Part shown: piece after piece, positions 12,172 through 23,460 of the stretch
Numbering within the stretch: position 1 is the first letter of the stretch
Layout of the letters: every line of letters starts with the position of its first letter
Assembly: GCA_948567375.1 (NCBI GenBank)
Contig: OX419759.1
Coordinates: forward strand, 56,831,493 to 56,895,492
Length of the DNA: 64,000 nucleotides
Direction of reading: 5' to 3'
From: Lunularia cruciata
Taxonomy: Eukaryota; Streptophyta; Marchantiopsida; Lunulariales; Lunulariaceae
Notes under the pieces: generated by a model
Seen by the model: the letters and a program-made list of their open reading frames with translations, nothing else
What the model was told of the DNA's origin: nothing
Database searches by the model: none
Translations under genes and position numbers: made by a program

Positions 12172-13342
12172 TTACAAATCCAATCTAATGTCTACCTCTT
12201 CCTCTTCTACACCCAATGTAACTTCCTTTGCTTCTTGTTCTTTTGCTCTATCAACTTCTACATCTTCTTCTACTTCTATGATCTCTTCAAACTGAACTGC
12301 AATTGAACTCATGGGTATTCTATCTACCTTCTTCTCTCTCAACCCACTTACTCCTAATTGCTCAGATAATTTCTCCAAAGACAATTGCACTCCTACTTCT
12401 CTTACCTCACCTGGGGTACTACCTTCATATTACTCCAAATCTGCTCTAACTCAGATTTCACTAAATCTAATCTGAGACAAACATTGTCTCCTACTTCCGT
12501 CATCTTCCTATCTACTCGGTCTCCTTGGCAAATCAGAAGATTGTTCAGATTTGTATCCTTCATCTTTCTCCTCCTTGTCTCCTATGCTAACAACTTCAAC
12601 TTGTGCAAGCATACTTCTCCTACCTTCACTTCACCTTCACCTTTTAGCATTGCACTGAGTTTTTCTACAACTCCTCTTACTTGCTTTGATGTATGATCTA
12701 AAGCTCTCTCCACCTACAACTCTATACAATACATCTTCAATGCATCTTCAAACTTGGCTTTCAATGCTTCCTTCTACTCCATGTATCAGGCAAGTTGGGC
12801 TTCTACGTTAATGACAAGTCCTTGCAATTGCTCCTCTTCTCTATTCCTCACCGCTAACTCACCTTGCCAGGCTTCATCCTTCTATGCTGCCATTGACTTC
12901 AAACTCTCCAACTACTGCTCCATTATAGCGGTTATTTCCTTTGAATGTATAACTTCAATACGGGTTCATAAAATTTTCCCTTCAAATTCTCCCAAGCTTT
13001 CTTTTGTTCACTCAGCTCTTCAGCCTGCCTCTCAAGCTTGCCTCCTTGCTTCTCAAATGCCTCTTGCAAGGTCTCAAATTTCTTCTATCAAAGTACTTTA
13101 TCCACCCAAAGCGCTTCAGCTTGCTTCTCTCCTTTGATTTATTTCTCCATCGACTGCACAATCTCTTCACTTAGATTCTTCACAACCTGCAGTTCATCCT
13201 TTACCTCCGGATGGTCCTTCTTCATCCCTTCCTTCTTCTTCTTTGATATCCACAACAATGGATAGACAATCTTAGATAAATAGACTACTTCTTCAAAATC
13301 TTCTTCTTCTTCCTCACCTTTGCTTGTGCCCATTGCTTGCAT
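12172..13342 (-). pseudogene. Coiled-coil ORF of the split solo LTR-1, C-terminal part
   Basis: Open stretches on the minus strand at 13342-13139 and 12390-12172, joined by degraded frames, encode charged helical sequence: VVYLSKIVYPLLWISKKKKE, DELQVVKNLSEEIVQS, then an acidic tail EEDVEVDRAKEQEAKEV and a C-terminus EEEEVDIRLDL. The same tail (EEEVDIGLD or similar) ends the ORF in the copies at 1210, 52265 and 56815. It is cut off at 13360 by the purine-rich insertion. It is probably not translated. Confidence 0.55.
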
Positions 13343-13828
13343 TGGTGCTTCTTTGACCAGTGTTGGAAGGAAAATAATCTATGTGAACCATTGGTGCATT
13401 TGGTGGGAGAGTTTTGTTGACTGTATGATACGGTGACTTTGGTATTTTGTTATGTTGTTGTATCTTGGGAATATCTTTCATGTCATTGGTAATTCAAAAG
13501 TTATTGTGTGTTGCCATAAGCCCGGGGAAGCTTCAAGGGTTGAGTAAACTCAAAAGTCCTTTTATGTTTCAAGAGATCAAAGGATGTGAAAAATGATGCA
13601 TGAGCTCAAGAGCTTCTTTGTGCTACACCAACTCAGGGCTTGAATTTATATTACATGAGCTCGGAATTTTTTTTTATGTTATTGGATTTTGAGTGTATTT
13701 CAGTTTAGTGCCATCTGAGCAAATAAGTCATGTGAGAGTGATTCATTTAGTAATTTTGAGCAAAAGAGTTGGTTTGGGATTTTCCATGTTGAGTAGTGAC
13801 AAAGTGGCATAAGAAGGTTTTCAAAGGG

Positions 13829-14180
13829 ACAAAGAGGTATCAAAAGGCTTGTCTCTGGAAGGACAGAGAAGTATTGATGGAGTTTTGAGGGACAATGAAA
13901 GTGAAAGGAGAAGATAGTGAATTATGAAAGGGAATTTTTTTTTTGGAGAAAATAACCAGGTTTTGGGAGAAAGACAGAAGAAACAGCCAGGTTTCGGGAG
14001 AAAGATAGAAGATGGCCAAAGGGGGTTTTGGGGAGAGACATAGATATATCAAAGGGGTTTTTTGGTTTGGAAGAAAAAAGAGGTAATGAGAGGAATTGGA
14101 GTGACAAAGAAGTATCGAGGGGCTTTTCTTTGGAAGGATAGAGAAGGATTGATGGAGTTTTGAGGTCCAGGGAATGATCA
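13829..14180 (+). repeat. Two-copy repeat in the purine-rich block, spacing about 279 bp
   Basis: AAGAGGTATCAAAAGGCTTG followed by TCTCTGGAAGGACAGAGAAG at 13829 recurs at 14107 as AAGAAGTATCGAGGGGCTTT followed by a similar GGAAGGATAGAGAAGG tract. Both copies continue into GATGGAGTTTTGAGG. Confidence 0.65.
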
Positions 14181-14544
14181 AAGGATTTGTTGAAGGGTAG
14201 GCAGGTTCCTATTGAAGATATGAACCAAGGAGTCTTGTTTATTCATGATTCAAGAGGGTTTCTATGTGTTTGGGGCCTCTGGTGTGTGGCCTTGGGCGGC
14301 TCTAGGAATGGAAGAAATCAAGGAATGTGGTAGGGACAGTGAAAGTGAAAGGAGAAGACAATGTGAAGTATCGAAGGGGTTTTGGGGTGACAAGGAAGGA
14401 TCAAGAAGAGAAGGAAAGACAGGGACAAAAAAGGGATAAGAGGAAATCAAAGTGACATGGAAGGATCCAAGGAACTTAAGGTGACATGGAAGGATTGAAG
14501 GGACTTAAAGAGACAATAAAGGACAGTAATGGATGAGCGTGGTA

Positions 14545-15320
14545 AGGATAGAGGCAGGAAGAATTGTGAATCAAGAGGAGAAGGTCTTTGAGAGAACAAA
14601 GGACAAGGAAAAATTGGAAACCAGGAGAAGGATTTTCTGAGAGGACAAGTAGTATCAAAAGGAGAAAAAGAAAGAGGAATCAAGAGGACAAGAGAAGTAT
14701 TGAAAGGAGAAGAAGAGAAGAATTGAAGGGGAAGACAAAAAAGGTATTTGGGAGAACAAAAATCAGGAGAAAGGTCTTTGGGAGGGCAGAGGCAGGAAGA
14801 ATTGGGAATCAAGAAGAGAAGGTCTTCGAGAGAACAAAGGACAAGGAAAAATTGGAAACCAAGAGAAGGATTTTCTGAGAGGACAAGTAGTATCAAAAGG
14901 AGAAAAAGGAAAAGAAATTGAGAGAAAAGGAGAAGTATCAAAAGGAGAAGAAGAGAAGAATTGAAGGGGAAGACAGAAAATGTATTCAAGAGAAAGGTCT
15001 TTGGGAGGACAAAGGCAAGAAGAATTGGGAATCAAGAGGAGAAGGTCTTCGAGAGAACAAAGGATAGGAAAAATTGGAAACCAAGAGAAGGATTTTCCGA
15101 GAAGACAAGTAGTATCAAAAGGAGAAGAAGAGAAGAAATCACAAGGGAAGACAAGAAAGGTATTCAAGAGAACAAAAATCAGGAGAAAGGTCTTTGGGAG
15201 GACAGAGGCAAGAAGAATTGGGAATCAAGAGGAGAAGGTCTTTGAGAGAACAAAGGACAGGGAAAAATTAGAAACCAGGAGAAGGATTTTTTGAGAGGAC
15301 AAGTAGTATCAAAAGGGGAG
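14545..15320 (+). repeat. Four-copy tandem array, 190-240 bp units
   Basis: The landmark GAGAGAACAAAGGA occurs at 14590, 14828, 15051 and 15244, each time followed by GGAAAAATT(G/A)GAAACCA(G/A)GA and GACAAGTAGTATCAAAAGG. Spacings are 238, 223 and 193 bp, the variation coming from a variable linker. Copies are highly similar, so the array is fairly young or homogenised. The plus frames read as Lys/Glu/Arg repeats and the minus frames as Phe/Leu/Ser repeats; neither has sign of selection. Confidence 0.8.
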
Positions 15321-16819
15321 AGAAGAGTTCAGAAATTGAAAGGGAAATCTGGAGAGGGTTTTCAAGAGACAAGAAATAGAGGACAATGTTCATGAAAGAA
15401 AAAGAAGACAAGAAGGGTATCAAAAGGAGAGAGGTTGGTAGGAAAAGAAGGTAGGGGAAATTGAGAAAATAGAAATAGGAGAAGGATTTTGAGGGACCAA
15501 AGCGCTAGATAAATTGGAGAATGGAAAGGAGTTTTTTTGAGAGTAGCAAGAGTGAAAATCAAACAGAGCAGTAGAAAAAGGAAATCGGCAGGAGTGAAAT
15601 CAAACAGAGCAATAGAATCCAGAAAACAGCAGAAGTGAAATCAAACAAAGCATAGAAGGAGAAATAGAAAAGCAGCAAGAGAGGAACCAAAGTCAGAGAG
15701 GCAAAGCAATATCAAAGGAAATCGAACCAGGAGAGAAACAAAGGTGAAGAAGTGGACTGGAAGCTTTTGTTTTTGCAGCTGTGTGATGCCGAGGTTGCCC
15801 AAATCCTTGGATTATTTTATTTGGTGGCTGCTTTTGTGGGTTGTTGACTTGATCAAAGGAAGTCTTTAGGGAGTAATAATTTGTGCTGATTGATCAGAGG
15901 GAGTAGTATTTGTGGAATTTTGTTGTTCTTTATCTGCTCAAATTGAATTAGGATTGCTGGTAAGAAAAGAAGGTTCAAAGGAGATGTGAAAGAGAGACAA
16001 GATGGATGTTTCAGAAGGAAGATTGGTTTGAGAGAAAGAGGAATCCTCAAAGAGGAATGACTTGGGCTGTCTGGAACAGAGAATAGAAAATTTTGGAAGA
16101 ACAAAGACTTGGTGTTTGTGTGAGAAGAGTTAACTTCAAAGGAGAGGCAGGGCCTGGCTGTACGAAGGAGAAGGGTTTTGAAGAAGGAAGAATGTGGCCT
16201 GGATGACAAGGGATCAAGGGCCTGAAAAGGAACAAGGAGAAAAAATCCCCGAAGGAGGTAGGGCTGGCTACCTAGACAAAGAGAACTGCTTGGGAAGGAA
16301 GGAGAACATAAAAATTGAAGCGGTCTGGCCAGCAGCATCGGAGGAAGAGAAGACAACTTGGAGTTGAATTTGCCTGGACAGAGAGGTAAGAGGAGGAAAA
16401 TCCCCAAAGCTAGTTTGGTCTGGTCTGAGCAGAGATAAATCTGGGTACGTCAGGAGCTTGGACTTAGCTGTGACAAAAGCTTATGCATTGCCTCTGACCG
16501 GAGCTGTAGATATTGACTGCAACAGGACCCTTAGACCTTGATGTGGCAGAGAAATAGAGAAATTTTTCACAGTTGGACTGGTCTGAACTAAACATGCAAG
16601 TGAGAGAGAACATGTTGGAGACCAATTCTGAATTTGGTTGTTATCTTTCCTTTTGCTTATTTGACAGTCATAGGGACTTAGGTAAGTTCAATGCGTTACT
16701 TGGACTGGGTATTTCCCAAGTGGACTTGTAAATAGTGAGATGAGGGTGTGTTGAAAGCTGTGTAATTCTTGTGGATGAATGTGTTTATTGAGAATTATGA
16801 ATAGTGCCATGAAGAAGGA

Positions 16820-17214
16820 CTCCATTCTCGGCTTCTAGTTTGGTACATGTAGACAGATCAAGTCATTGACCTATTTGCCCTTGATTGAGTCTAGGCCATA
16901 CCTTGTGACCTGCCAAACAGACCCCGCCAGAGCCATAAACCTCAACCCAAAGCTTAACAAACATGAACAGGCTGTAGTGATACATTAGGTTCAGCATTAA
17001 CCCAAGAAATCCAACCAAACAGTCCTAAGAAGAGCCTGCAAATAGGAGCAACTATAGGCAGCTGCTCTATAAAAAGGAGAAACTGCAATCATATGAAAGA
17101 GCATAGCCTGCGATAAACTGCAGGGGAACTTCTAACTCCTCAACATATAGGATAACCTAAGCATGAGCAGCTAGGTGCCCGGTGCACTCTTAAGACCATC
17201 CAATCCCCTCGACA
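16820..17214 (+). repeat. Terminal-type repeat R1 of the purine-rich block
   Basis: Ends in CAATCCCCTCGACA and is followed by TTGGCACC. Diverged but colinear with 20330-20653, sharing TTGCCC(T/G)GGATTGAGTC-like text, CC(A/C)CCAGA, GCAGC(T/C)AGGTGCCC and GACCAT(C/A)C. If the block is made of LTRs this would be their 3' end, with TTGGCACC in primer-binding-site position. That is inference. Confidence 0.5.
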
Positions 17215-17594
17215 TTGGCACCTTACTCCAAAGTCTTGATCTTTCTACGTTCAAAGTAACCTCTTCCTAGCCATTGTCTTTGCCTTCAGCTTTACTCAGT
17301 CTTGCCATGGCCGATCTCTCATTCTTTGTTTTGGTTCCTCATGGAAACACCGTCCTTGGCTCTTCATCTCTCTTTTCTTCTATCTCCACCGTAGGCAACT
17401 CCAGACCCGGAATGTCTCCTCCTTCCATGCAATGGATTGCCGTATAGAACTCCCAATCTTCCTCCTAAACCACTTCCTCTAACGGTGTCGTCGGGAAAAG
17501 GCCAGATGAGAGTGATGAGGATTGGACAGCATAGAGTTTTCAAAGAAAAAGAATGTAAGATGAGCTTGGTAAGGAGTGGTAGCTGGAAATTTTG

Positions 17595-17745
17595 TGAAAG
17601 GAACAGAAAAAGGTTTTGCAAAGGACAAGAACAGGAAAAGGTTTTTTTGCAAAGGACATGAACAGAAAAAGGTTTTGCAAAGGACAAGAACAGGAAAAGG
17701 TTTTTTGCAAAGGACAGGAACAGAAAAAGGTTTTTTTCTGCGAAG
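17595..17745 (+). repeat. Short tandem array, about 30 bp unit
   Basis: About five units alternate AACAGAAAAAGGTTTTGC-AAAGGAC and AACAGGAAAAGGTTTTTTGC-AAAGGAC. Variation is mostly in the length of the T run. Lys/Arg/Phe-rich translations through it are a by-product. Confidence 0.75.
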
Positions 17746-18105
17746 GAGGAATGAAGAAGGGAAAAACAAGAAAACAAGGAAGTCGAGGGGTTTTGGGGAG
17801 GGACAGGAACAGTTCAAAGGGGTTTTGGGAATTGGAGGTAAGGTAGGAAGGATCGAGGGGAAAAAAGGAAGGGCAAGAGACAGACGGACGATCGATCGAG
17901 AGAACAGAGGAAGAGCGTGTTGCAGCAGCAGCAGCAGAGTTCAGGTTTCGAAGGAGGAAGCAGGAAAGAGATAGAGGGATCGAATAGGAACAAGGAAACG
18001 CAGGGGAGATAAGGTCATAGACGGAGAGTGATCAAAGAGAGAACAGGGAATAGAAAAGGAAAAGAAAGAGAAGGAAGGGGAAAACAGAGTTCAGATTCGG
18101 AACAA

Positions 18106-18420
18106 GGGAAATGAGGAGAAGAGTTTCGGGAAAGTGCAGGGGATTTTGAGAGAAACAGTAGGGAAGTGAGGGAGAAATATTGAAAGTGAAAAGATCTGCC
18201 AAATTTTGGGAAATGAGGAGGAGAGTTTTGGGAAAGTGCAGGGGATTTCGAGAGAAACAGTAGGGAAGTGAGGGAGAAATATCAAAAGTGAAAAGATATG
18301 CCAAATTTCGGGAAATGAGGAGGAGAGTTTTGGGAAAATGCAGAGGATTTCGAGAGAAGACAGTAGGGAAGTATTGAGAATTATCGAAAGGTAAGAAGGG
18401 GTGCCAGTTTTCCGGAAATC
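18106..18420 (+). repeat. Three-copy tandem array, 102 bp unit, plus degenerate fourth
   Basis: GGGAAATGAGGAG begins units at 18106, 18208 and 18310, each followed by GAGTTT(C/T)GGGAAA and GCAG(G/A)GGATTT(T/C)GAGAGAA, CAGTAGGGAAGT. A degenerate start (CGGAAATC) lies near 18413, again about 102 bp on. Confidence 0.75.
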
Positions 18421-18699
18421 AAGAGAGGAGTTTCAGAGAGAGAAAGTTGCAGAAGATTTTGAGAAAAGAACAGTAGAGTTTCAGGAAGTTTGCAGAGGAT
18501 ATTAGAGAGAAGTGGCAGAAATATTAGTGAGAGGAAAGACTACGGGTTTTCAGAAAATCCCAGAGAGTTCAAGAGAGAAAGTTGCATAAAAGGTTGCAGA
18601 AATTTTCGAGAAGAAGGAGACAAAGGGTTTTGAATTTTGGCAGAGAGCAGTAAGTAGCGATGGGAGAAGAAGGACAGAAAGGAAATGGAATTGGAATGA

Positions 18700-20329
18700 C
18701 AAGGGAATAAACAAAAAGGTCTAGAGAGTAGGGAGTGGAGGATCGTGGAGACAGGAAGGAGTGAGGAATCGTGGAGTTAGAAGAAAGGAGGAGAATTACA
18801 GAAAATACAGAAAGAAGTGAAAGATTGTGGAGGCAAGAAAAGGCAAAGAATCAAGAGAAGGCATTTCGAGTTTGACAAAGTGCAGTAAGGTTCAAGTTGG
18901 GAGGAAGCACTGTGTATCGGTGATTTAGTCAGCGGAGGCCTTGTGAGTTAGTTTCTGGAACATGTATGTTGAAGAGATGGATTTCTGCAGGCAAATTGGG
19001 AGCAGAGCGGAGGATGAGATGAAAGCAATAGGTTTCAAAATGGCTATCTATTGAGGATGCTGAGTTAGGTTGAGAACACGGCGCATACAAGTGCCGGATC
19101 TTCTTATCTTTTGGCGGTGGGCAGTTCCTTGTAGAAGATTTGGAAGCGACTTTAGGTTGACCCGCCAATCCAGGGAGTAGGAAAGATTAATTTGGTGATG
19201 GTGAGACCGGGAGGACCGATCAATGGACCTGCAGTAGCTTAAGTCGGATTATTTCTGGATCAAGTGAATTGTGGGACTGGAGGACCAGTGAGAGGAGTTT
19301 CTTAGTTTTTGTTGCAGTGTATTGTCATCTGCCGTTGTCTTAGTGCGTTCTCTTGTCTTACTGTCATCAAACCAGATTGAGTTCTTGGAGTGTTATTTGC
19401 GGTTTCATACAGTATATATGAGGGGAAATGTTTTTGAGCAAATTTGATCAGTGCATTGGCTTGGATTTATTGGGAGCACTAGAATGAGGAGGAGCAGCAG
19501 GTGTGATGCTGTGGCTTGAGTTTCTCCAATGGGACTGAAGCAAGAACTGAAGCGGATTTTATCGGCAAACCAATAGAAGCAAGCACAAACTCGCGAGCAA
19601 GAGCAGATCCTTGTGTTGTCATACTTCCTGGGGCCTTGTCTTACTGAGGCCAGACCTGGAAAATGAGTGAGCTTATCGTATGAAGGGCAGAGATTGGAGT
19701 GACGGTGATTGACTGCTGCTGCTTGGGACAAATCTGGAAGAGAATTGGACAGAGAATCTGTTACTAGTTGAAGGTTTCATCCAAAACTTACTCGAGGAGC
19801 AGAGAAGAAAGGCCAAACTAGCTTGCAAAGGGAAAGTGGACAGGAACAAAAGAAGAGAGAAGTCATGTTCAGCTCAGGATAATACGAGGACTGGATATAG
19901 AAACTCAATATGGGACTTGTCGGGAGCTTCTACCAAGCGTAGAGTCCTATGGCAAGAACAGTGCACAGCGTTCGGAAAGATCTAACATACCGGAATATTG
20001 AAGAGAAAGGAGAATCCCGAGGAAGGACCTATTGGACAGTGGAGACTTGGAAAGAACGACAAATTGGAGATGCTGCAGAACATGGAGATGACGAGTTGTA
20101 AGGAATAGGAAATAGGACCTGCTCAACTCCTTTTCTTTCTTCATGTGCTTGGCTAGTCAGTGTGCTTCAGTTTGGTCACTGTTTGGTTAGGAGCCGTGTG
20201 TCATGGCTCAAAGGATTATAAACTGTGAAACTTGGAATTGAGATGGAAATGAGATTCCTAGTGATTGAGTGTGTGTACTTGATGTGCAAACAGCGGTAGG
20301 AAAGATAATAATAATGTTTTTATTTTACT
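18700..20329 (+). other. Remainder of the purine-rich block, no gene seen
   Basis: Continues with purine bias that fades after about 19.2 kb. No conserved protein motif, tandem array or RNA gene was recognised. Confidence 0.35.
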
Positions 20330-20653
20330 TCTTTTTTACACTCAGTCCGGATTATGTAGATGGGTCAGCACAGTTAACCAATTGCCCGGGATTGAGTCCG
20401 GTTGCATAACTTGTGGACAACTCCACAAAACCCCACCAGATCATTCTCTCTGGAAGATCAGTCTGGGCCAGAACTGCAAAACCCACCAAACCCAAAACAT
20501 ATTAAAGCTGAGGATAATAGACCAACCAAGAGGTCATGAATAATGAGCCGGGACTAATAATAGACAGTACAAGAAGGACAAAACACTCCAAAAGCCTAAG
20601 CGCAGGCAGCCAGGTGCCCAGCACAATCTCCAGACCATACGATCCCCACGACA
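20330..20653 (+). repeat. Terminal-type repeat R2 of the purine-rich block
   Basis: Second copy of the segment at 16820-17214, ending GATCCCCACGACA. About 15 bases further on, the interrupted LTR-1 resumes (TCGGGTTCGCTATCACTCCC, minus-strand match to 55200-55225). This places the right end of the insertion between about 20653 and 20669. Confidence 0.5.
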
Positions 20654-20669
20654 ACGGCTATTGCACCTC

Positions 20670-21400
20670 GGGTTCGCTATCACTCCCACTGCTTGACTCC
20701 TCACTCTGCAATGTGAGTTTTGCTTCTTCTTCTTCCACTGAGTCCTCTGACTTGTCCTTGGTTTTTCCTTCTGATTCTTCACCTAACATTTGGTCTCTCA
20801 AGACAACCTCGTGCCTCAGCACCAACCTTCTTTTTTTTCATGGCTGTACTTGGGACACCATCTCGTCTGGTCAACTTTGCTTCTTCATCTTGAGGATCTT
20901 CACCGCCACTCTCTTCTACTGTCCTATCTTGGCAAAGTGGTCATTGCTACTTTGAATCTGTTGGATGTACTGCTGCTCTTTTACATATGCTTCTCTTCTC
21001 AAGTCTAGGTGAAAGTGTGACATCATCTTCTGTCCCTCTTCTTCACTCAGCATGTTCAACCCAAGGTAAAAGATGTGCTACAAATGGCACTAAGTAGTGT
21101 GCAGTGATATATCTCTCCAATTCAAGACCATTTGCTGGTGAAAGCGCTTAGCCCAATTAACCGGTTCTCTTGCAAACATCTGGTGAAGGAATACAGCCTG
21201 GTGCTTCATCACATAAGTGGTTTGTGTTGGCTTGACCATTGCCATCATCACCCTGACAATACTTTGCCTTATTGGGTCTCCATAGGTATCCACTTGTACC
21301 CATTCTTTGTATGTAGAGCACTAAAGGAATTGTGGATTTCTCCAATCTCTTCTGCATACTCTCCCTTCCCATGGAATGTATCTCTGGTTTCCTCACCAGC
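20670..21400 (-). pseudogene. ORF of the split solo LTR-1, N-terminal part
   Basis: On the minus strand from 21400 the translation includes GYLWRPNKAK-type sequence, then, in the adjoining frame, DPIRQSIVRVMMAMVKPTQ, TTYVMKHQAVFLHQMF, REPVNWAKRFHQQ, then IFYLGLNMLSEEEGQKMMSHF and EQQYIQQIQ. It turns into an acidic and charged region before being cut near 20670. The same motif series occurs in the LTR-1 copies at 32160-32520, 50440-50640 and 54640-54960, and in diverged form in ORF-a (22790-22566, 29990-30130). No known domain is recognised. Confidence 0.6.
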
Positions 21401-22175
21401 CTCTTTCCCCAGGATTAGTCTCCAATCCAACTCTGTACATCAAGCCGGATTGCATCTCTTCCCTTCTTCTTTCGGACCCTCCTCACAATTGCTTGCAGCT
21501 ATTTCTGCCATGAAACCTAGAAAACTCAAGTTCCAATTCCAAGCCTAAAAAGTGATCCAAAGTCTACCCAAGTATCTTTTAAATTCTTTACACCCCTCAT
21601 CGGCATCATGCAATCTCTCACTCTTGGTATTTGGAAGATAATTCTTCCGTCTCTCGGATGCAAAATTCTCACTCCCTCAGGATTCTTAAACATCAAACTC
21701 TTGGCTGGCTTTTTAACAAGCACTACTACGGGACAACTATCTAAGTGGTATAGGATACTTGCATGGCATTTTGAAAGTCCCTTGACAAAGAATAACTTTT
21801 ATAGTTCTTTGCTGCGTGGTCATTCTTCAGTCACTCTTCACTTGATAATCAGACATTTTGCATGTGTTCCTCTTGTCATTGTCAATTTTATTCCACTCAT
21901 GCTTTAGCCATTTTCTTGCTTGTATGTTCTTGGCTAGCAAGCCTAAAGGAAAGTTGTTACTATGTTTTCACATTGGGTTGATCACCCCAAGGCAAAGTCT
22001 CCTTACTTTGGGTTTCTCCAATGACAAGTCTGATCCTAGTTCTTCTTTTCCTGACACAAAGTAAACAAAGACATGATTCTCCTTCTTTTGTTGCCATTCG
22101 GGTTTAAATTAACTTTGATTGTACACTTTGTCTTCAAAATATAACAAAACCAAAAAATATGGGTACCACACAAGG

Positions 22176-22942
22176 GCAACCTAGTCTCCATGGTCTCCAT
22201 CATCAATACTCCTTGATTCTTCATTGTCCTTGTTGGAGACATTGTTGTTCAACAAGTCCTCCACCACCTATAGGGTGGGCTTGTGTTGCTTGTTCAATTG
22301 CATGTCCATTGGTACACTTGAGTCTTCTGCTTTCTCTTCTGAAAGTTTGGGCCAGCGGGTTTCTTAATCTTAACCCACTTGCCCGACTCTCCTTACTTTA
22401 GCAAAGCATCCTTACATTGCTTGGCCTCCTTTGCCCACTTTGGGTACAATTGATAATAACCCATAGGAAATTGGTGGGCCAAGAATATCTTCTTCTCCTC
22501 CTTCCTCAATAGTTTCATCCCAATGGAGGGATAAATGGAGAGAGGAAGGTGGAACACTCACTCATCTACAAGGGCTTGGTCAGCTCTCCGCCCCATTGGT
22601 GGAACATCCTCACCCAATCCATAGGGTGTCCTTTGTGCAACAACTGGAAGAATGTGGCCTGCCGGTTATGAACATACATCCTTTTTGTTGACCAAAACAA
22701 CTTCATGATTGATGTTACTACAATGCGCCTTGGTGGATCATTATAGCCCCTTACCTTCCAACCATTTTTGATCTTCTTGCTCTTGAACAAAGATGCAAAC
22801 TTAAAACCTTTGAATCCAATTTGCTAACAATAATTCTCACTAATTGTACTATTGAGAGGCTTGTAGCAACCAACTCAACCCCTTTTGGTTGTTTTTTTGT
22901 TTTTCTTCTCTCTTTCTTTTTAGTATAATAGCAACTAGACAA
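22176..22942 (-). pseudogene. ORF-a, N-terminal part (interrupted)
   Basis: Minus-strand open stretches at 22942-22751 and 22790-22566 encode NGWKVRGYNDPPRR, IMKLFWSTKRMYVHNRQA, TFFQLLHKGHPMDWVRMFHQ and FLSPFI. A second frame continues with a basic segment and an acidic linker up to the insertion point at 22176. The plus-strand copy at 29395-30375 has the same order of motifs. The downstream half lies at 11434-9690 beyond the inserted solo LTR. This ORF is older than the solo LTR that split it. It is a gag-like or accessory retroelement protein at best guess; I do not recognise a family. Confidence 0.55.
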
Positions 22943-23039
22943 TCAAGTTGATGACAAAGGTGGCCAAAAAAACTCTACTACTAGAGGGACAGAAGTGTTG
23001 GAGGCAAGACATAGGGTACAGTTGTCCTCCTTCCCCCTA

Positions 23040-23460
23040 GTGGCGTGATCATTGTAGCTCCTACCTGGATGCTAGCTCATGTTAAGGACTCCAGTAAAAT
23101 TGGGTTTGCCATTACCACATCATACAATGCATGTCTACCATCCTTGAAGATGACAATATCTGTGTGCACTCTCGATTGAGACTGGCCCAGTAGGACCATC
23201 CATCGCTCAATCTGAACTGATGAGCTTGTAGATTGTAGGATCTGGGCCATTGAGTCTCTAATGGCATCATGAACTCTAGTAGGTTCTCCTCCTATGGCAC
23301 ATTGTAAGATGTGTATGCCCTCAACATCCAATGTGAACTGCACGTGCACTGGTCCAATAAGCCCAAGAGTGATGGATAGGGTAAGCCTCACCAAAGTCGA
23401 TGGGCCGTAATGAGCTCTTCCAACATGAACCAAAATCTTAGATCAAGGGGGAAGCATGAA
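23040..23460 (-). pseudogene. Fragment with TDIVIFKDGRHALYDVVMANP motif (copy 2)
   Basis: A single open frame of 118 codons (23433-23077) contains FTLDVEGIHILQCAIG, RVHDAIRDSMAQILQS, VQIERWMVLLGQSQS and the DIV...DVV.ANP motif. It is homologous to 7050-6735. The 3' flanking DNA of both also matches (GTCAAGGACTCC versus GTTAAGGACTCC). It lies just upstream of ORF-a on the same strand, so both may belong to one old element. Function not assigned; see copy 1. Confidence 0.45.

Larger units (their letters stand above)
13361..20669 (+). mobile_element. Purine-rich, internally repetitive insertion without recognisable genes
   Basis: This block separates the two halves of a solo LTR-1. From about 13.8 to 19.0 kb the plus strand is dominated by A and G with repeated words such as GGAAAGG, GAGAACAAAGGACA and GTATCAAAAGG. 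It holds several tandem arrays (listed separately). A segment of about 350 bp occurs twice (about 16820-17214 and 20330-20653), both ending in CCCC(T/A)CGACA. Long Phe/Leu/Ser-rich frames on the minus strand and Lys/Arg/Glu-rich frames on the plus strand are explained by composition. It may be one or two long LTRs of a non-autonomous retrotransposon, the repeated segment being the shared terminus. I see no target-site duplication, so class and exact ends are uncertain. Confidence 0.5.
11440..22170 (-). mobile_element. Solo LTR-1, split by a 7.3 kb insertion
   Basis: The LTR starts on the minus strand at 22170 with TGTGGTACCC and ends at 11440 with TTTGTCACA. The two flanks carry the same 5 bp, CAAGG, at 11435-11439 and 22171-22175, the length normal for Ty3/gypsy integration. 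The LTR sequence is in two blocks: 22170-20670 (5' part, U3 with the ORF start) and 13360-11440 (ORF end, TATA-like box, 3' end), about 3.4 kb together. The DNA between them (13361-20669) is unlike any LTR-1 copy and is a later insertion. No gag or pol lies between the termini, so this is a solo LTR produced by LTR-LTR recombination before the second insertion. Confidence 0.82.

Noticed and set aside
14588-15294. Lys/Glu/Arg-rich plus-strand frames resembling charged coiled-coil proteins
   Set aside because: Same arrays as above; unit lengths such as 238 and 223 are not multiples of three, so frames are not kept.
13840-17817. Many long Phe/Leu/Ser/Pro-rich frames on the minus strand that look like membrane proteins
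   Set aside because: They are complements of purine-rich tandem DNA, appear in several frames at once, and repeat with the array period. No start context, motif or homologue supports them.
13361-20669. A target-site duplication for the purine-rich insertion
   Set aside because: I compared the flanks near 13350-13365 and 20650-20675 and found no convincing shared 4-6 bp repeat.
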